A DNA stretch of 64,000 nt from Neobacillus sp. WH10 (GTDB lineage: Bacteria; Bacillota; Bacilli; Bacillales; Cytobacillaceae): contig NZ_CP126110.1 of NCBI RefSeq assembly GCF_030123405.1, positions 3,534,001 through 3,598,000 on the forward strand, read 5' to 3'. Shown piece after piece: positions 1-9,592 of the stretch. The notes under the pieces were generated by a model. The model saw only the letters and a program-made list of their open reading frames with translations. It did not search any database and had not been told where the DNA came from. Position numbers and translations under genes: made by a program. Every line of letters starts with the position of its first letter. Positions within the stretch are counted from its first letter, which is position 1.

Positions 1-1485
1 CGTTTTCATTAAGGTGATCAGTTGTCCTTCGGTATAGCGCTTTGGCGGCTGTGTCTGACTTTCTTTTACGTTTACTTTAACAGTCTTTCCCTGCTCCCCC
101 TTTGTCAATGCAGGAAGCTCAGGCTCATCCTCACGTTCCTTTTGGTTTAGGACTTTTCTCCATCCCTCTTCAAGTTGTACCTTTCCCTTCGAGATAAAGG
201 CTGCCCGGCCATCTACTAATGTGGTAACGTTAGTATATTCGGCTACGGCCTTATTATAATGAGCTGCGATTAAACTAGTAACAATTAAATCATAGATTTG
301 TCGTTCGTCAGGACTCATCCTTTCCACATTCGGGATTTGTTCAGTAGGGATAATAGCATAGTGATCAGTAACCTTCTTTTCATTAACATATCGTTTATTA
401 TCCGCTATTGAGGCAATTGGTAATGGGAAAAAGCATGAATAGTCTTTTATATGACTTAATTTTTTTAGAATTTCAGGGAAAATATTAGCCTCTTCTTTTG
501 TTACGTATCGCGAATCGGATCGGGGATAGGATACAAACCCTTTTTGATAGAGTTTTTGGAGGACATCCAGCGTCTTTTTTGGCGAAAATTTAAAACGTTT
601 ATTTGCCTCCGCTTGTAACGAAGATAAATTATATAGTAACGGCGGTAAAAATTCTTTTCTTTCGGATATTACTTCTGCCACTTCAGCCGGTTTTTCTCGA
701 CAAAATGCAGCAACTTTTTCTGCCATTTCCTTTGTCTTAACGCGGGTTTCCCCATTATTCTGCCACTTACCACTGTATTTCTTGCCATTGATGGCAAAAT
801 GGGCAATTACCTCCCAAAATGGCTCTGCCTTAAAATTCTCGATTTCTAGTTCTCGTTTAACTATGAGTGCTAACGTTGGTGTCTGTACGCGTCCAACTGA
901 AAAAACATCTGAAAACCCTTTTTTTTGCAGCAGCAAACTATAAAGCCTTGAACCATTCATTCCCACAACCCAATCCGCACAGGCACGAGTATAGGCCTCA
1001 AGGTACAAGCTTTTCGTTTCTTTTTCATCTAACAATTTATTAAACCCTTCACGAATCGCATTGGGCGTTAACGATGAAATCCACAGTCGCTTCATTGGTT
1101 TTTTACAGTTTGTTAACCTTAAAATATTGCGGATGATTAATTCTCCTTCACGCCCCGCATCACCTGCATGGATAATTTCCGTAACCGCTGCGTTTGAAAC
1201 AAGTTTTTTAATGACAGTAAATTGTTTTACTTTATCTTTCGTTACTTCGTATTTGAAATGTTCAGGTATGATGGGCAGATTGTCTAACGACCATTTTTTC
1301 CAGACTGACTCATACTTTTCCGGCGCAACGAGCTGACATAAATGGCCGATCGCCCATGTAACATAGGCACCTTTTGTAAAGGTATCATTCGGAAAAATTT
1401 CGATAAAACCATTTTGTTTTTTATGTTTAAAAATAGAAGCTAATGTTGAACCTTGGTCGGGTTTTTCAGCAATAATTAATTTCAT
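1..1485 (-). CDS. topB: DNA topoisomerase III (partial, C-terminus beyond window)
   Basis: Type IA topoisomerase that relaxes and decatenates DNA by single-strand passage. The reading frame is open from the ATG at 1485 to the window edge, giving about 495 residues, so the C-terminal part is missing. The N-terminus MKLIIAEKPDQ is the Toprim start. The acidic motif GDAGREGELI lies near residue 105, and GFVSYPRSDS near residue 320 carries the active-site tyrosine. VGRVQTPTLALI is also typical of the family. An AGGAG-like site (GGAGC) sits about 10 bases before the start. It lies downstream of cydC in the same direction with a 70-bp gap, so it may be cotranscribed or have its own promoter. Confidence 0.93.
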   Translation of the reverse strand, partial: MKLIIAEKPDQGSTLASIFKHKKQNGFIEIFPNDTFTKGAYVTWAIGHLCQLVAPEKYESVWKKWSLDNLPIIPEHFKYEVTKDKVKQFTVIKKLVSNAAVTEIIHAGDAGREGELIIRNILRLTNCKKPMKRLWISSLTPNAIREGFNKLLDEKETKSLYLEAYTRACADWVVGMNGSRLYSLLLQKKGFSDVFSVGRVQTPTLALIVKRELEIENFKAEPFWEVIAHFAINGKKYSGKWQNNGETRVKTKEMAEKVAAFCREKPAEVAEVISERKEFLPPLLYNLSSLQAEANKRFKFSPKKTLDVLQKLYQKGFVSYPRSDSRYVTKEEANIFPEILKKLSHIKDYSCFFPLPIASIADNKRYVNEKKVTDHYAIIPTEQIPNVERMSPDERQIYDLIVTSLIAAHYNKAVAEYTNVTTLVDGRAAFISKGKVQLEEGWRKVLNQKEREDEPELPALTKGEQGKTVKVNVKESQTQPPKRYTEGQLITLMKT

Positions 1486-1570
1486 CTTATTTTGCTCCTT
1501 TGTAAAGCATCCCGGATTCATTTTCCCATTTTAAACCACATTCGTAAAGCCTCAAAATAGGCTGCTATAA

Positions 1571-3295
1571 TTAGCTCCCTTTTGAAAATGGTCGGTCTAG
1601 TGCATAAAGATGGCGATACCTTGCCTCATTTTCCAGTAAATGTTGATGTGTCCCTTCCATAACAATTTTTCCATGGTCTAGAAATAGAATTCGATCCATT
1701 TTTTCAACACCGATTAAATGATGTGTCACCCATATGATGGTTTTACCCTTAAGGGTTTCAAAGATGGTCGTCAAAAGCTTTGCTTCTGTAATTGGGTCTA
1801 AACCAACTGTAGGTTCATCTAATAAGACAATCGGAGTGTTTTGCAAAAGTATTCTAGCCAAGGCAATTCTATGCCGCTCTCCCCCGGAAAAACGCTGGCC
1901 AGTTTCCTGCATATTCGTCTCATATCCATTAGGTAATTTCTTAATCATCTCATCCAATTGTACCATCCGTGCAGCATGAAACACTTCTTCATCAGTTGCT
2001 TCCGGATTGCCAAGGCGGATATTATTGAGGATAGATGTATTAAATAAGTATGCCTTTTGATTTAGAACGGCTATTATTTTTGACATTGAAGGTTCTAAGT
2101 GATGTGCTAATTGGCCATTAATTTTCACTTCGCCGCTTGCTGGGACGAGCGCTCCATATACGAGTTTTAGCAATGTTGACTTTCCTGAACCACTGCGGCC
2201 GATAATAGCTAGTTTCTCTCCTTGCTTGACATTTAAATTAAAATTGTCAAACAGTCTCTTTTCTGAATATCTAAACGTTACATTATTTAATTCAAGCGAA
2301 ATTGGCGATCTGGATGGTTGAATTTCCTTTAGCTTTTCTTGTTGTGGTTTGGATGCTTGAATTGAGTCAAGACGTTTAAATGAATCTTGATAAATGGTTA
2401 TTTCACTGACTGCCCCGGCAATTGGTAAAAAGGATTCCAGTAACGATAATATCACGAGTCCGAAAGCGGCAATGAATGTTGGGGGGATTTCACCGTTTAT
2501 CGTAAAATCATTTGCCCAATAAATAACATAGATTACAATGACACCAAGTATTGTTTGATTTATAATATCTCTCCAATTAATAAAGGAAACCTTCTTTTTT
2601 TCCAGTTCTAACAGCTTCCGCTCCTGTTGCTCATAGCGCCCGATAAATCGACGATAATGACCGCTAAAGATCCAGTCACTTATTCCAAAAACGGCTTCAG
2701 TCATCTGTTGGTATAATCTATTTCTTCCTCTTTTTAATTGTTCGTTTTTCACCTTTACAAAAACAAGAGAAAAACAAGGTCCTACAAAAACTAACAAACT
2801 GATGAAAACGGCTAAAATTATCGCAAATGGAATCGAGAAAAGACCTGTACAAATAATAATCACAGTGTAGATCATTAATGAAATAATCGCAGGAAACATG
2901 GTTTTTAAATAAAAATCCTGTAAATGTTCAATATCATCCGCAAGGACACCAAGCATATCACCTGTACGAAACCGCGACCGGATGAATAATGCTTGTGGTT
3001 CAAGCATTTTATATAAGTTTACTCGCATCTTTGAAAGAATCTTTAAAATTAAATTATGTCCTGTTAATCTCTCGACATAGCTAAGGACTGCACGGCCAAT
3101 ACCAAATGTGCGAACACCAACAATTGGTACATAGACCATTAATATTGATTCTGGACGCGTCGCTGCTTTTGAAATAAGATAGCCAGAAGTAAACATTAAT
3201 GCTGCACCAAAAAGAATTGCAAGGGAACCTATAAGAATCGAAAAAATAAACAGTCTACGATATTGACGCAAATAGGGTAAAATCCATTTTAGCAT
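1571..3295 (-). CDS. cydC: Thiol reductant ABC exporter subunit CydC
   Basis: Half of the heterodimeric CydDC ABC exporter, which moves cysteine/glutathione-type reductants out of the cytoplasm and is needed for assembly of cytochrome bd. It has 574 residues, with an N-terminal membrane domain of about six segments and a C-terminal ATPase. Walker A GRSGSGKST is near residue 366, followed by the signature SGGERHR and Walker B IVLLDEPT. It starts three bases after the end of cydD, so translation is probably coupled. It is the last gene of the cydABDC operon. Confidence 0.93.
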   Translation of the reverse strand: MLKWILPYLRQYRRLFIFSILIGSLAILFGAALMFTSGYLISKAATRPESILMVYVPIVGVRTFGIGRAVLSYVERLTGHNLILKILSKMRVNLYKMLEPQALFIRSRFRTGDMLGVLADDIEHLQDFYLKTMFPAIISLMIYTVIIICTGLFSIPFAIILAVFISLLVFVGPCFSLVFVKVKNEQLKRGRNRLYQQMTEAVFGISDWIFSGHYRRFIGRYEQQERKLLELEKKKVSFINWRDIINQTILGVIVIYVIYWANDFTINGEIPPTFIAAFGLVILSLLESFLPIAGAVSEITIYQDSFKRLDSIQASKPQQEKLKEIQPSRSPISLELNNVTFRYSEKRLFDNFNLNVKQGEKLAIIGRSGSGKSTLLKLVYGALVPASGEVKINGQLAHHLEPSMSKIIAVLNQKAYLFNTSILNNIRLGNPEATDEEVFHAARMVQLDEMIKKLPNGYETNMQETGQRFSGGERHRIALARILLQNTPIVLLDEPTVGLDPITEAKLLTTIFETLKGKTIIWVTHHLIGVEKMDRILFLDHGKIVMEGTHQHLLENEARYRHLYALDRPFSKGS

Positions 3296-3297
3296 GT

Positions 3298-5016
3298 TTA
3301 TATGTTCCCCTCCATTGATTGGTACACGAGCTTATAGTATGTCCCTTTATTGGTAATTAATTGTTCATGCGTACCCACTTCAACTAGTCGACCTTGGTCA
3401 AGGACAAGAATTTGATCCATATCGAGCATCCAGTGTAAGCGATGAGTTGAAAAAAATACAAGTTTTTCATCAAACATCCTTAGCATCGTTTCTTTTAATT
3501 CAGCTTCTGTTTCAATATCTAAATGGGCCGTTGGCTCATCCAGCATGATGACGGGACGATTCCCTAAAAATGCACGTGCAAGTGCAATTCGTTGTTCCTG
3601 CCCGCCGCTAAGCGTTCGTCCGCCATCACCAATTATGGTCTCAAGTCCTTCGGATAATTCGTGAATCACTTCCAATAAACCTGCTTTCTTGGCAGCAAAC
3701 GCCACCTCCTCCTTAGTTGCCTCGGGATAATAAAAGCGAATATTGTTTAGAACTGTATCGTTGAACAAAAACGGGTGCTGAGGAATATAGGTTACTTGAT
3801 TCTGCCAGTCTTCAGCAGAAAAGGACGTTAGGGCTTTACCATTCAGCTGAAATTCTCCTGACGACGGTGTTAAAAACCCACTTAATATATCAATTAATGT
3901 TGATTTACCAGAACCGCTTGCCCCTATAATACCAATCTTTTTTGCTCCTGTTACTGATAGATTTAAATCTGCTAATGCCGCTTGACTATTATCTGGAAAC
4001 TGTACATTCAAGCCTTTGATTGATAAGGAACTTGTTGATTTCCATATTGGAACGTTGGCTAGTAATGGGACCTGCGTTTCGATAGAAATAATTTCCATCA
4101 TCTTATTACCCGCATTTTTACCATCAAGACTGGCATGATAATCAGCACCTAGCTCTCTAATAGGTAAAAAATATTCCGGGGCTAAAATAAGAATGGTTAA
4201 TGCCGGTTTCAGGTCGATTGTTCCATTAATTAACCCCAAGCCTAGAAAAACGGCAACTGTTGCAATTGAGAGCATCGTAAAAAAGTCCATAGCAAAGGAT
4301 GACAAAAATGCAACTTTCAATGTTGCCATCATAGCCCGTCTGTACTTTTCACTAACAAGGTTAATTTTGTTGATATGCTGCTTGCTTAATCCTAAGTATT
4401 TAAGTGTCTCTAATCCTCTTAATGAGTCTACAAAATGATTGGATAATAATTGATAGGATTCATATTGGTGGTCAGCTTTACTTTTTGCCGCCAATCCCAG
4501 CAGGATCATAAAGACGATAAGTATTGGCAGAGTGAGCATTAGGACGACTGCAGAACGGGTATTTACATAAAAGATAACAATTAAAATTGACGAAGGAATG
4601 AATGCCATGTTGATCATTTTAATAAAAATAAGCTCTAGATAACGGCGAAATTTTAACACGCCATCCATCACCAAGGTGACAGTTTGTCCTGAACCCTCTT
4701 TTCTTACAAACCTGGGGCCAAGCTGAAATAATTTCTGCAGCAGTTTTTCACGGAGATTTTCGCTAGTCAAGGCAGCAAACTTGAATGAAATGTTTTTTTT
4801 CAAGACCACGATCAACTGGCGGACAATAAGGGCAAAAAGAAAAACGGCTAATTTTTTGTATACAGCACGAAACAAATCTCCCCCAAAAAGAGAGGAGATT
4901 GCATCTGCCAAGGCATAAGCCTGTATGATAATTAACGCACCTTGAAAAAGGGTCAAGATTGCAAGTTTTACTAATAGTAGTTTTACTCCTTTATAGGAGA
5001 ACAAGGTTTTATCCAT
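3298..5016 (-). CDS. cydD: Thiol reductant ABC exporter subunit CydD
   Basis: Partner of CydC in the exporter required for cytochrome bd maturation. It has 572 residues: an N-terminal transmembrane domain (about residues 10-310) and a C-terminal nucleotide-binding domain with Walker A GASGSGKST near residue 363, signature LSGGQEQR and Walker B IMLDEPT. Its first base overlaps the last base of the cydB stop codon, a tight coupling usual in Bacillus cydABCD operons. Assigning D versus C rests on gene order and is reasonably secure. Confidence 0.92.
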   Translation of the reverse strand: MDKTLFSYKGVKLLLVKLAILTLFQGALIIIQAYALADAISSLFGGDLFRAVYKKLAVFLFALIVRQLIVVLKKNISFKFAALTSENLREKLLQKLFQLGPRFVRKEGSGQTVTLVMDGVLKFRRYLELIFIKMINMAFIPSSILIVIFYVNTRSAVVLMLTLPILIVFMILLGLAAKSKADHQYESYQLLSNHFVDSLRGLETLKYLGLSKQHINKINLVSEKYRRAMMATLKVAFLSSFAMDFFTMLSIATVAVFLGLGLINGTIDLKPALTILILAPEYFLPIRELGADYHASLDGKNAGNKMMEIISIETQVPLLANVPIWKSTSSLSIKGLNVQFPDNSQAALADLNLSVTGAKKIGIIGASGSGKSTLIDILSGFLTPSSGEFQLNGKALTSFSAEDWQNQVTYIPQHPFLFNDTVLNNIRFYYPEATKEEVAFAAKKAGLLEVIHELSEGLETIIGDGGRTLSGGQEQRIALARAFLGNRPVIMLDEPTAHLDIETEAELKETMLRMFDEKLVFFSTHRLHWMLDMDQILVLDQGRLVEVGTHEQLITNKGTYYKLVYQSMEGNI

Positions 5017-6038
5017 CAGTAAGTTAAATGCTCCTTATCCGTCACTCGTTTCCGGAATACATAATAACTCCAAATCGTATACCCTAATACAAACGGTAAA
5101 ATGGTTATCGCTACAATTGTCATGATTTTCAAGGAGTATGCCCCACTTGAAGCATTGTACACTGTTAAATCGAACGCCTTATTAATGGAGCTGATCATCA
5201 CCCTTGGGAATAGGCCGACGAAAATAGCTGAAATAGTTGCCGCTAACCCTAATCCAGACATTGTAAAAGCTAAGCCTTCCCGTTTTTTAGTGATAAAATA
5301 CCAGGTCAGTCCGTATGAAAGGACAATTAATACCACAAGTGACAGTTCCGGAATTAGGCGGACCTCAAAAATATCTGTCATCTTCCAGGATAAAATAACA
5401 AAAATAACTAAAGATCCCAAAACAGCTAATACTACTTTTTGTGCTAACTGGGCCGAGCGTTTCCTAATATCGCCTTCAGTTTTTAATGTCAAAAAATTAA
5501 GACCATGTAAAAGACACAGCAATGTGACGGTTACTCCTCCCCAAAGAGAATAAACGTTAATAAAATCGGTAAAACCAGCGTTCATGTTCATATCATCCTG
5601 GATTGGCATTCCCTTAAGCATGCTTGTAAATAGAACTCCGAGAAGGAACGGAGGCACGAGACTGCTAATAAAAATAACCCAGTCCCAACAATTTGTCCAT
5701 TTAGGATTATTAACTTTGCGGCGGAATTCAAATGAAACCCCGCGCCCGATCAAGCAAAGGAGTACAGCCAATAATGGTAAATAGTAGCCGCTAAACATGG
5801 TAGCATACCAATGTGGAAATGCCGCAAATATAGCACCCCCGCCCGTCAACAGCCACACCTCATTTGCATCCCAAAACGGGCCGATTGTATTTACCATCAC
5901 TGTTCGTTCAGTCTGATTACGGGCGAGAAACCGTGTCGACATGCCCACACCAAAATCAAAACCCTCAAGGAAAAAGAAGCCAATAAATACAACGGCGATT
6001 AAGACAAACCATAATTCACTTAATTCCATCTCAAGCAC
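5016..6038 (-). CDS. cydB: Cytochrome bd quinol oxidase subunit II
   Basis: Membrane subunit II of the bd-type terminal oxidase that oxidises menaquinol and reduces oxygen with high affinity, without proton pumping. It has 340 residues and about eight or nine hydrophobic helices, opening with a segment containing FFFLEGFDFGVGM, the family's N-terminal signature. GPFWDANEVWLLTGGGAIFAAFP is also diagnostic (quoted in part). It overlaps the 3' end of cydA by 8 bases and abuts cydD. Confidence 0.95.
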   Translation of the reverse strand: MLEMELSELWFVLIAVVFIGFFFLEGFDFGVGMSTRFLARNQTERTVMVNTIGPFWDANEVWLLTGGGAIFAAFPHWYATMFSGYYLPLLAVLLCLIGRGVSFEFRRKVNNPKWTNCWDWVIFISSLVPPFLLGVLFTSMLKGMPIQDDMNMNAGFTDFINVYSLWGGVTVTLLCLLHGLNFLTLKTEGDIRKRSAQLAQKVVLAVLGSLVIFVILSWKMTDIFEVRLIPELSLVVLIVLSYGLTWYFITKKREGLAFTMSGLGLAATISAIFVGLFPRVMISSINKAFDLTVYNASSGAYSLKIMTIVAITILPFVLGYTIWSYYVFRKRVTDKEHLTY

Positions 6039-7437
6039 CTACCTTACTAAAAGGATCTGTTGATACTTTTGCATTAACATTGTCGTGAATTTCAGGACCC
6101 TTTTTAATTTCGCGAACCATTAAATAGATCATTACTCCAGCTAAAATCGTAAATATTAACACATACAAAATGAGCGAGAAAAGAATCGTTTCCGCTGAAA
6201 CATTCGGTGAAACCGAGTCAGCGGTAGTCATCAAGCCAAATACGGTCCATGGTTGCCTTCCTACTTCGGTCATAATCCAGCCAAAGGTATTAGCCAAAAA
6301 TGGAAATGAAATCGCCGGTAAAAGCAGCTTTAAGAAAAGACGACTTCGTTCAAGCGAATTTTTTTTCCAGAGATAAGCACCAGCTAGTGATAATAAAATC
6401 ATTCCCATTCCAAAGCCAATCATTAATCTAAAACTCCAATAGGTTGTCTTCACGGGAGGGATATAGTTTGTACCTTCACCGACTACTGAATCATACTTGT
6501 CGGAATATTCCTTTTGTAATGTTTCCATTCCTTTTAGGCTGCCTTCAAATTTTGAATAGGCTAAAAAGCTCATTGCGTATGGGATGTTTATTTCAAAAGT
6601 GTTCTCCCTTTTCTCTGTATCAATCAACGCAAAAGCCGACCATGGGGCAGGATCTGCAGTATCTTTCCATATCCCTTCAGCCGCCGCCATTTTCATCGGT
6701 TGGGTTTTGACAAGATACTGTGCCTGGGTATGTCCGCTAAAAGCTGTACCAAAACTGCCGATTAACCCAATGCTAATAGCGATTTTCATTGACTTTTTAT
6801 AAAATTCAACATGTTTCTTTTTTAATAAGTTAAATGCACTCACACCGGCAACAAAAAATGCACTTGTGCACAATGCTCCAGTCAACACATGCGGAAATTC
6901 TACCCATAATTGACCGTTCGTGATCAGGGCAAGAAAGTCATTCATTTCTGCACGTCCATTGTTCATTTCAAATCCTACTGGCACTTGCATAAATGAGTTA
7001 GCCATAAGAATCCAAAAACCGGATAACATTGTTCCTATAGACACGAGCCAAATACATGCCAAATGAACTTTTTTCGATAAACGATCCCAGCCAAAAATCC
7101 ACAGACCAATAAAAGTGGACTCCATAAAAAAAGCAAGCAGGGCTTCTATCGCAAGCGGTGCTCCAAAAACATCTCCAACGAATCTTGAATAATCTGACCA
7201 GTTCATCCCAAATTGAAACTCTTGAATGATCCCTGTTACAACACCTACTGCGAAGTTAATAAGAAACAAATGCCCCCAAAACTTCGCCATTTTCTTGTAT
7301 AGCTCTTGTTTTTTTACTACGTACAAGGTTTCCATCAATGCCACCATAAACACAAGGCCTATTGAAAGCGGCACGAAGAAGAAATGGAAAATCGTCGTTA
7401 CAGCAAATTGGATTCTTGCCAGCATAACCGGATCCAT
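6031..7437 (-). CDS. cydA: Cytochrome bd quinol oxidase subunit I
   Basis: Catalytic subunit that carries haems b558, b595 and d. The 468-residue protein is of the short Q-loop type of Gram-positive bacteria. The haem ligand His18 lies in the first helix (FHFFFVPLSIG), and the GRQPW motif is near residue 390. The start is fixed by GAGGAG eight bases upstream of the ATG. It is the first gene of cydABDC. The 280-bp upstream region holds only a weak Crp/Fnr-like half-site at 7613-7628, and no clear Rex palindrome could be identified by eye. Confidence 0.96.
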   Translation of the reverse strand: MDPVMLARIQFAVTTIFHFFFVPLSIGLVFMVALMETLYVVKKQELYKKMAKFWGHLFLINFAVGVVTGIIQEFQFGMNWSDYSRFVGDVFGAPLAIEALLAFFMESTFIGLWIFGWDRLSKKVHLACIWLVSIGTMLSGFWILMANSFMQVPVGFEMNNGRAEMNDFLALITNGQLWVEFPHVLTGALCTSAFFVAGVSAFNLLKKKHVEFYKKSMKIAISIGLIGSFGTAFSGHTQAQYLVKTQPMKMAAAEGIWKDTADPAPWSAFALIDTEKRENTFEINIPYAMSFLAYSKFEGSLKGMETLQKEYSDKYDSVVGEGTNYIPPVKTTYWSFRLMIGFGMGMILLSLAGAYLWKKNSLERSRLFLKLLLPAISFPFLANTFGWIMTEVGRQPWTVFGLMTTADSVSPNVSAETILFSLILYVLIFTILAGVMIYLMVREIKKGPEIHDNVNAKVSTDPFSKVGA

Positions 7438-7665
7438 TTAATTCACTCCTCTGCTATTTTTGCTTCTAAATTGTTCACATTTTCACATTAAGTAATTATA
7501 AAACGCAATTGAAAATAAATAATAATTACTTTATTAGAATTTCTATCAAAATGAACCTCTCCTATATAATATCAAACTTACTGATTTCACTAACGTGGAT
7601 ATATGTCAATAGTGTGACAAATGTCTCTAAGACGATTTATCTGCTATTTATCTAGTAATTAAATA

Positions 7666-7695
7666 AGGGGAGCCAGATTGAATTTGGCTTCCCCT
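7666..7695 (-). terminator. Probable terminator of the 94-residue gene
   Basis: A stem of AGGGG-A-GCCA pairing with TGGC-TT-CCCCT around a short loop, followed on the minus strand by TTATTT. It lies 24 bases beyond the stop codon of the gene at 7719-8003. The U-tract is weak. The rest of the cydA upstream region (7441-7665) is AT-rich and non-coding. Confidence 0.6.
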
Positions 7696-7718
7696 AAAAA
7701 ATACATCTATTCTTATAT

Positions 7719-8003
7719 TCATTTATGATTACTTTTAATTGTTGATTCCTGAATATACCAATTTTCCTTAGGAACGATATTGGATACTGTTAATATTAAC
7801 GATGGAATTCTTTCTACATCAAAGACAATGGCACCAATTTTCTTCGCAAACATAATAAAGGAATCCCCATGAGAAAAATTGGTTAAATCATCACCAATAT
7901 GAAGAAGTGACAATATGATTGCCCTCTTTTCATCTGTTTCAATAAAAACTTGTGGTGAAAACCTTAAAATCCAATCCTCTCCTTTAATTGAAAATCGGAA
8001 CAT
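7719..8003 (-). CDS. Hypothetical protein, 94 residues
   Basis: Not recognised. A soluble protein of 94 residues without signal peptide or membrane helix, starting MFRFSIKGED. The ATG at 8003 is preceded by GAGGTGG at a good distance, which supports translation. It has a probable own terminator and lies alone between cydA and the cold shock gene, so it is probably monocistronic. Alternating hydrophobic stretches suggest a small alpha/beta fold, but no motif supports a function. Confidence 0.65.
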   Translation of the reverse strand: MFRFSIKGEDWILRFSPQVFIETDEKRAIILSLLHIGDDLTNFSHGDSFIMFAKKIGAIVFDVERIPSLILTVSNIVPKENWYIQESTIKSNHK

Positions 8004-8283
8004 CGCTTCCCCACCTCTAACATGTAAATTTATTAATTTAACATATGAGGAAAAGCAATAATTATGTTAATTGGGGATTTAAATTCAGACTTTTTTATTA
8101 ATTTATCGAACCCTGCATGTTTTTCGGCAAAAAACCGCTTACCTTTCCTTGACTGTCTATTTTCATTATTGTATATTTAAAGCATCATGTAATCAAATAA
8201 TAATATTAGCTGATTGGCTGCATGATAATATTTAACTTTGGCACCATTGGCGGTGTCTTGAAAGGCTTAGGAGGAAGAAGTAC

Positions 8284-8484
8284 ATGCAAAACGGTAAAGT
8301 AAAATGGTTTAACAACGAAAAAGGTTTTGGTTTTATCGAAGTTGAAGGCGGCGACGATGTATTCGTACATTTCAGTGCGATTCAAGGCGAAGGCTTCAAA
8401 GCATTAGAAGAAGGTCAAGAAGTTTCTTTCGAAATCGTTGAAGGAAACCGTGGACCACAAGCTGCTAACGTAGTAAAACTATAA
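8284..8484 (+). CDS. csp: Cold shock protein, CspA/CspB family
   Basis: A 66-residue single-domain RNA and single-stranded DNA chaperone. RNP1 (KGFGFIEV) and RNP2 (VFVHFSAI) are both intact, and the length equals the family norm. AGGAGG lies just upstream. The AT-rich 8004-8283 region contains no other gene and probably carries a long 5' leader, as usual for cold-inducible csp mRNAs. The paralogue (CspB, CspC or CspD) cannot be told from sequence alone. Confidence 0.96.
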   Translation: MQNGKVKWFNNEKGFGFIEVEGGDDVFVHFSAIQGEGFKALEEGQEVSFEIVEGNRGPQAANVVKL

Positions 8485-8507
8485 TCCTTAAATAAAAATG
8501 ACCAATC

Positions 8508-8538
8508 AAAGGCTGACGATTTTCGTCAGCCTTTTTAT
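8508..8538 (+). terminator. Rho-independent terminator of csp
   Basis: A perfect stem GGCTGACGA/TCGTCAGCC with a TT loop, followed by TTTTTATTT, located 24 bases after the csp stop codon. Confidence 0.92.
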
Positions 8539-8556
8539 TTCCCATAATATACCTTT

Positions 8557-8742
8557 TTACTTAAGTTTTTTCCCATACTCCTGTATCCTTTCCCCAATGG
8601 TACATTGGGAGATACAGAAACGATGTGCCCATCTCCGCCCGCCTTCTTTTTTTAACTGCTGATGTAAAAAACAGCCTTCACAATATTGATTTATCAAGCC
8701 TTCTACTTGATCAAAAAGTTCTTTTCTGGATGAAGGCTTCAT
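8557..8742 (-). CDS. ypeQ: Zinc-finger domain protein (YpeQ-like)
   Basis: A 61-residue protein with two Cys-x2-Cys-like clusters: YCEGCFLH in the middle and FCISQCTIGE near the C-terminus, consistent with one structural zinc site. The gene follows the RNase H-like gene at 8763-9419 with a 20-bp gap, the same arrangement as ypeP-ypeQ in B. subtilis, so an operon is likely. A GGGGGTG site lies about 10 bases upstream of the start. Function is unknown; nucleic acid binding is only an inference from the zinc ribbon and the neighbour. Confidence 0.8.
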   Translation of the reverse strand: MKPSSRKELFDQVEGLINQYCEGCFLHQQLKKEGGRRWAHRFCISQCTIGERIQEYGKKLK

Positions 8743-8762
8743 TAGTACTAAGCACCCCCTTT

Positions 8763-9419
8763 TTAAAGAATTAATGTTTTAGCAAAGATTTCTTTCCCTT
8801 CTAATGCTTGCGTAGCCAATTTATCTGCTTCCTTATTATCCTTTCTTGGAATGACCGTAAATTTTGGCTGAAGTGCAAGTGCTTTTATTTTTTCCTCAAT
8901 CCGATCAAGCCATCGGTTAAGCGTTTCCTCATAACATGGCCAATCCCCTTCGAGCTGCTTTAATACTCCCTGGGAATCCCCTTTAAATTCACAGGAAAGA
9001 TGATGGACACCTAAATCTTCTAATATATTTAGTGAATAATAAAAAGCGGCATATTCTGCTTCATTGTTGGATTCCATTTCGTCAAAGCGTTCATTGGCAC
9101 GGATTCGGTATTTCTTTTTTCCTTGTTTAAAAAAAATAACAGTTCCAAGCCCTGCTTGATTAGTCTCTTTGTGAAAGCCCCCGTCAAAGTATACAATTAT
9201 ATCATGGGGGTCATCCGCGATTTCAGTTAGCAGCTTTTTCACTTCTTTTAATATCCAAGATGTCCCTTTTTCATCATAAAAATACAAATCCACTATCTTT
9301 CCAGTTCCCTCAAGCTCTTCACCCATTTGAACGGCTAATTCCCCTAATACCCATTCGGATGAACATTGCACTTTTTCATTAGTTTTTACTTTATAGTTCC
9401 ATTCAAGCCTAAATTTCAT
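8763..9419 (-). CDS. ypeP: RNase HI-like protein (YpeP-like)
   Basis: A 218-residue protein with a C-terminal RNase H fold (about residues 70-205). The four carboxylates expected for two-metal catalysis are visible: D in IVYFDGG, E in NNEAEYAAF, D in KGDSQGV and D in NKEADKLA. This suggests an active RNA:DNA hybrid nuclease, although B. subtilis relatives are described mainly as RNase HI-like proteins of uncertain activity. The first 70 residues form an extra domain not found in classical RNase HI. It is divergent from a second RNase HI-like gene. Confidence 0.83.
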   Translation of the reverse strand: MKFRLEWNYKVKTNEKVQCSSEWVLGELAVQMGEELEGTGKIVDLYFYDEKGTSWILKEVKKLLTEIADDPHDIIVYFDGGFHKETNQAGLGTVIFFKQGKKKYRIRANERFDEMESNNEAEYAAFYYSLNILEDLGVHHLSCEFKGDSQGVLKQLEGDWPCYEETLNRWLDRIEEKIKALALQPKFTVIPRKDNKEADKLATQALEGKEIFAKTLIL

Positions 9420-9592
9420 TGTTTTCAGCCTCTCAAGAAATGATTTTCACGTTCTTATCAACTAGCTTATTCTTTTAGCTGATAAATATATATATTTATA
9501 TCATACCCATTTGAACATTAGAAAATATTTTCCCGAACTATTGTGTTAAAATATGTTAAACTTTCATTATGACTAAACTGGAGGTTTCAGCA

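Noticed and set aside
7471..7490. Rex-like site TTGTTCACATTTTCACATTA near cydA
   Set aside because: The halves are direct-like, not the inverted TTGTGA-N-TCACAA dyad, so it does not support a Rex operator.
7613..7628. Crp/Fnr-type box before cydA (TGTGACAAATGTCTCT)
   Set aside because: Only one half-site fits TGTGA; the other half (TCTCT) is poor and no good -10 lies at the right distance.
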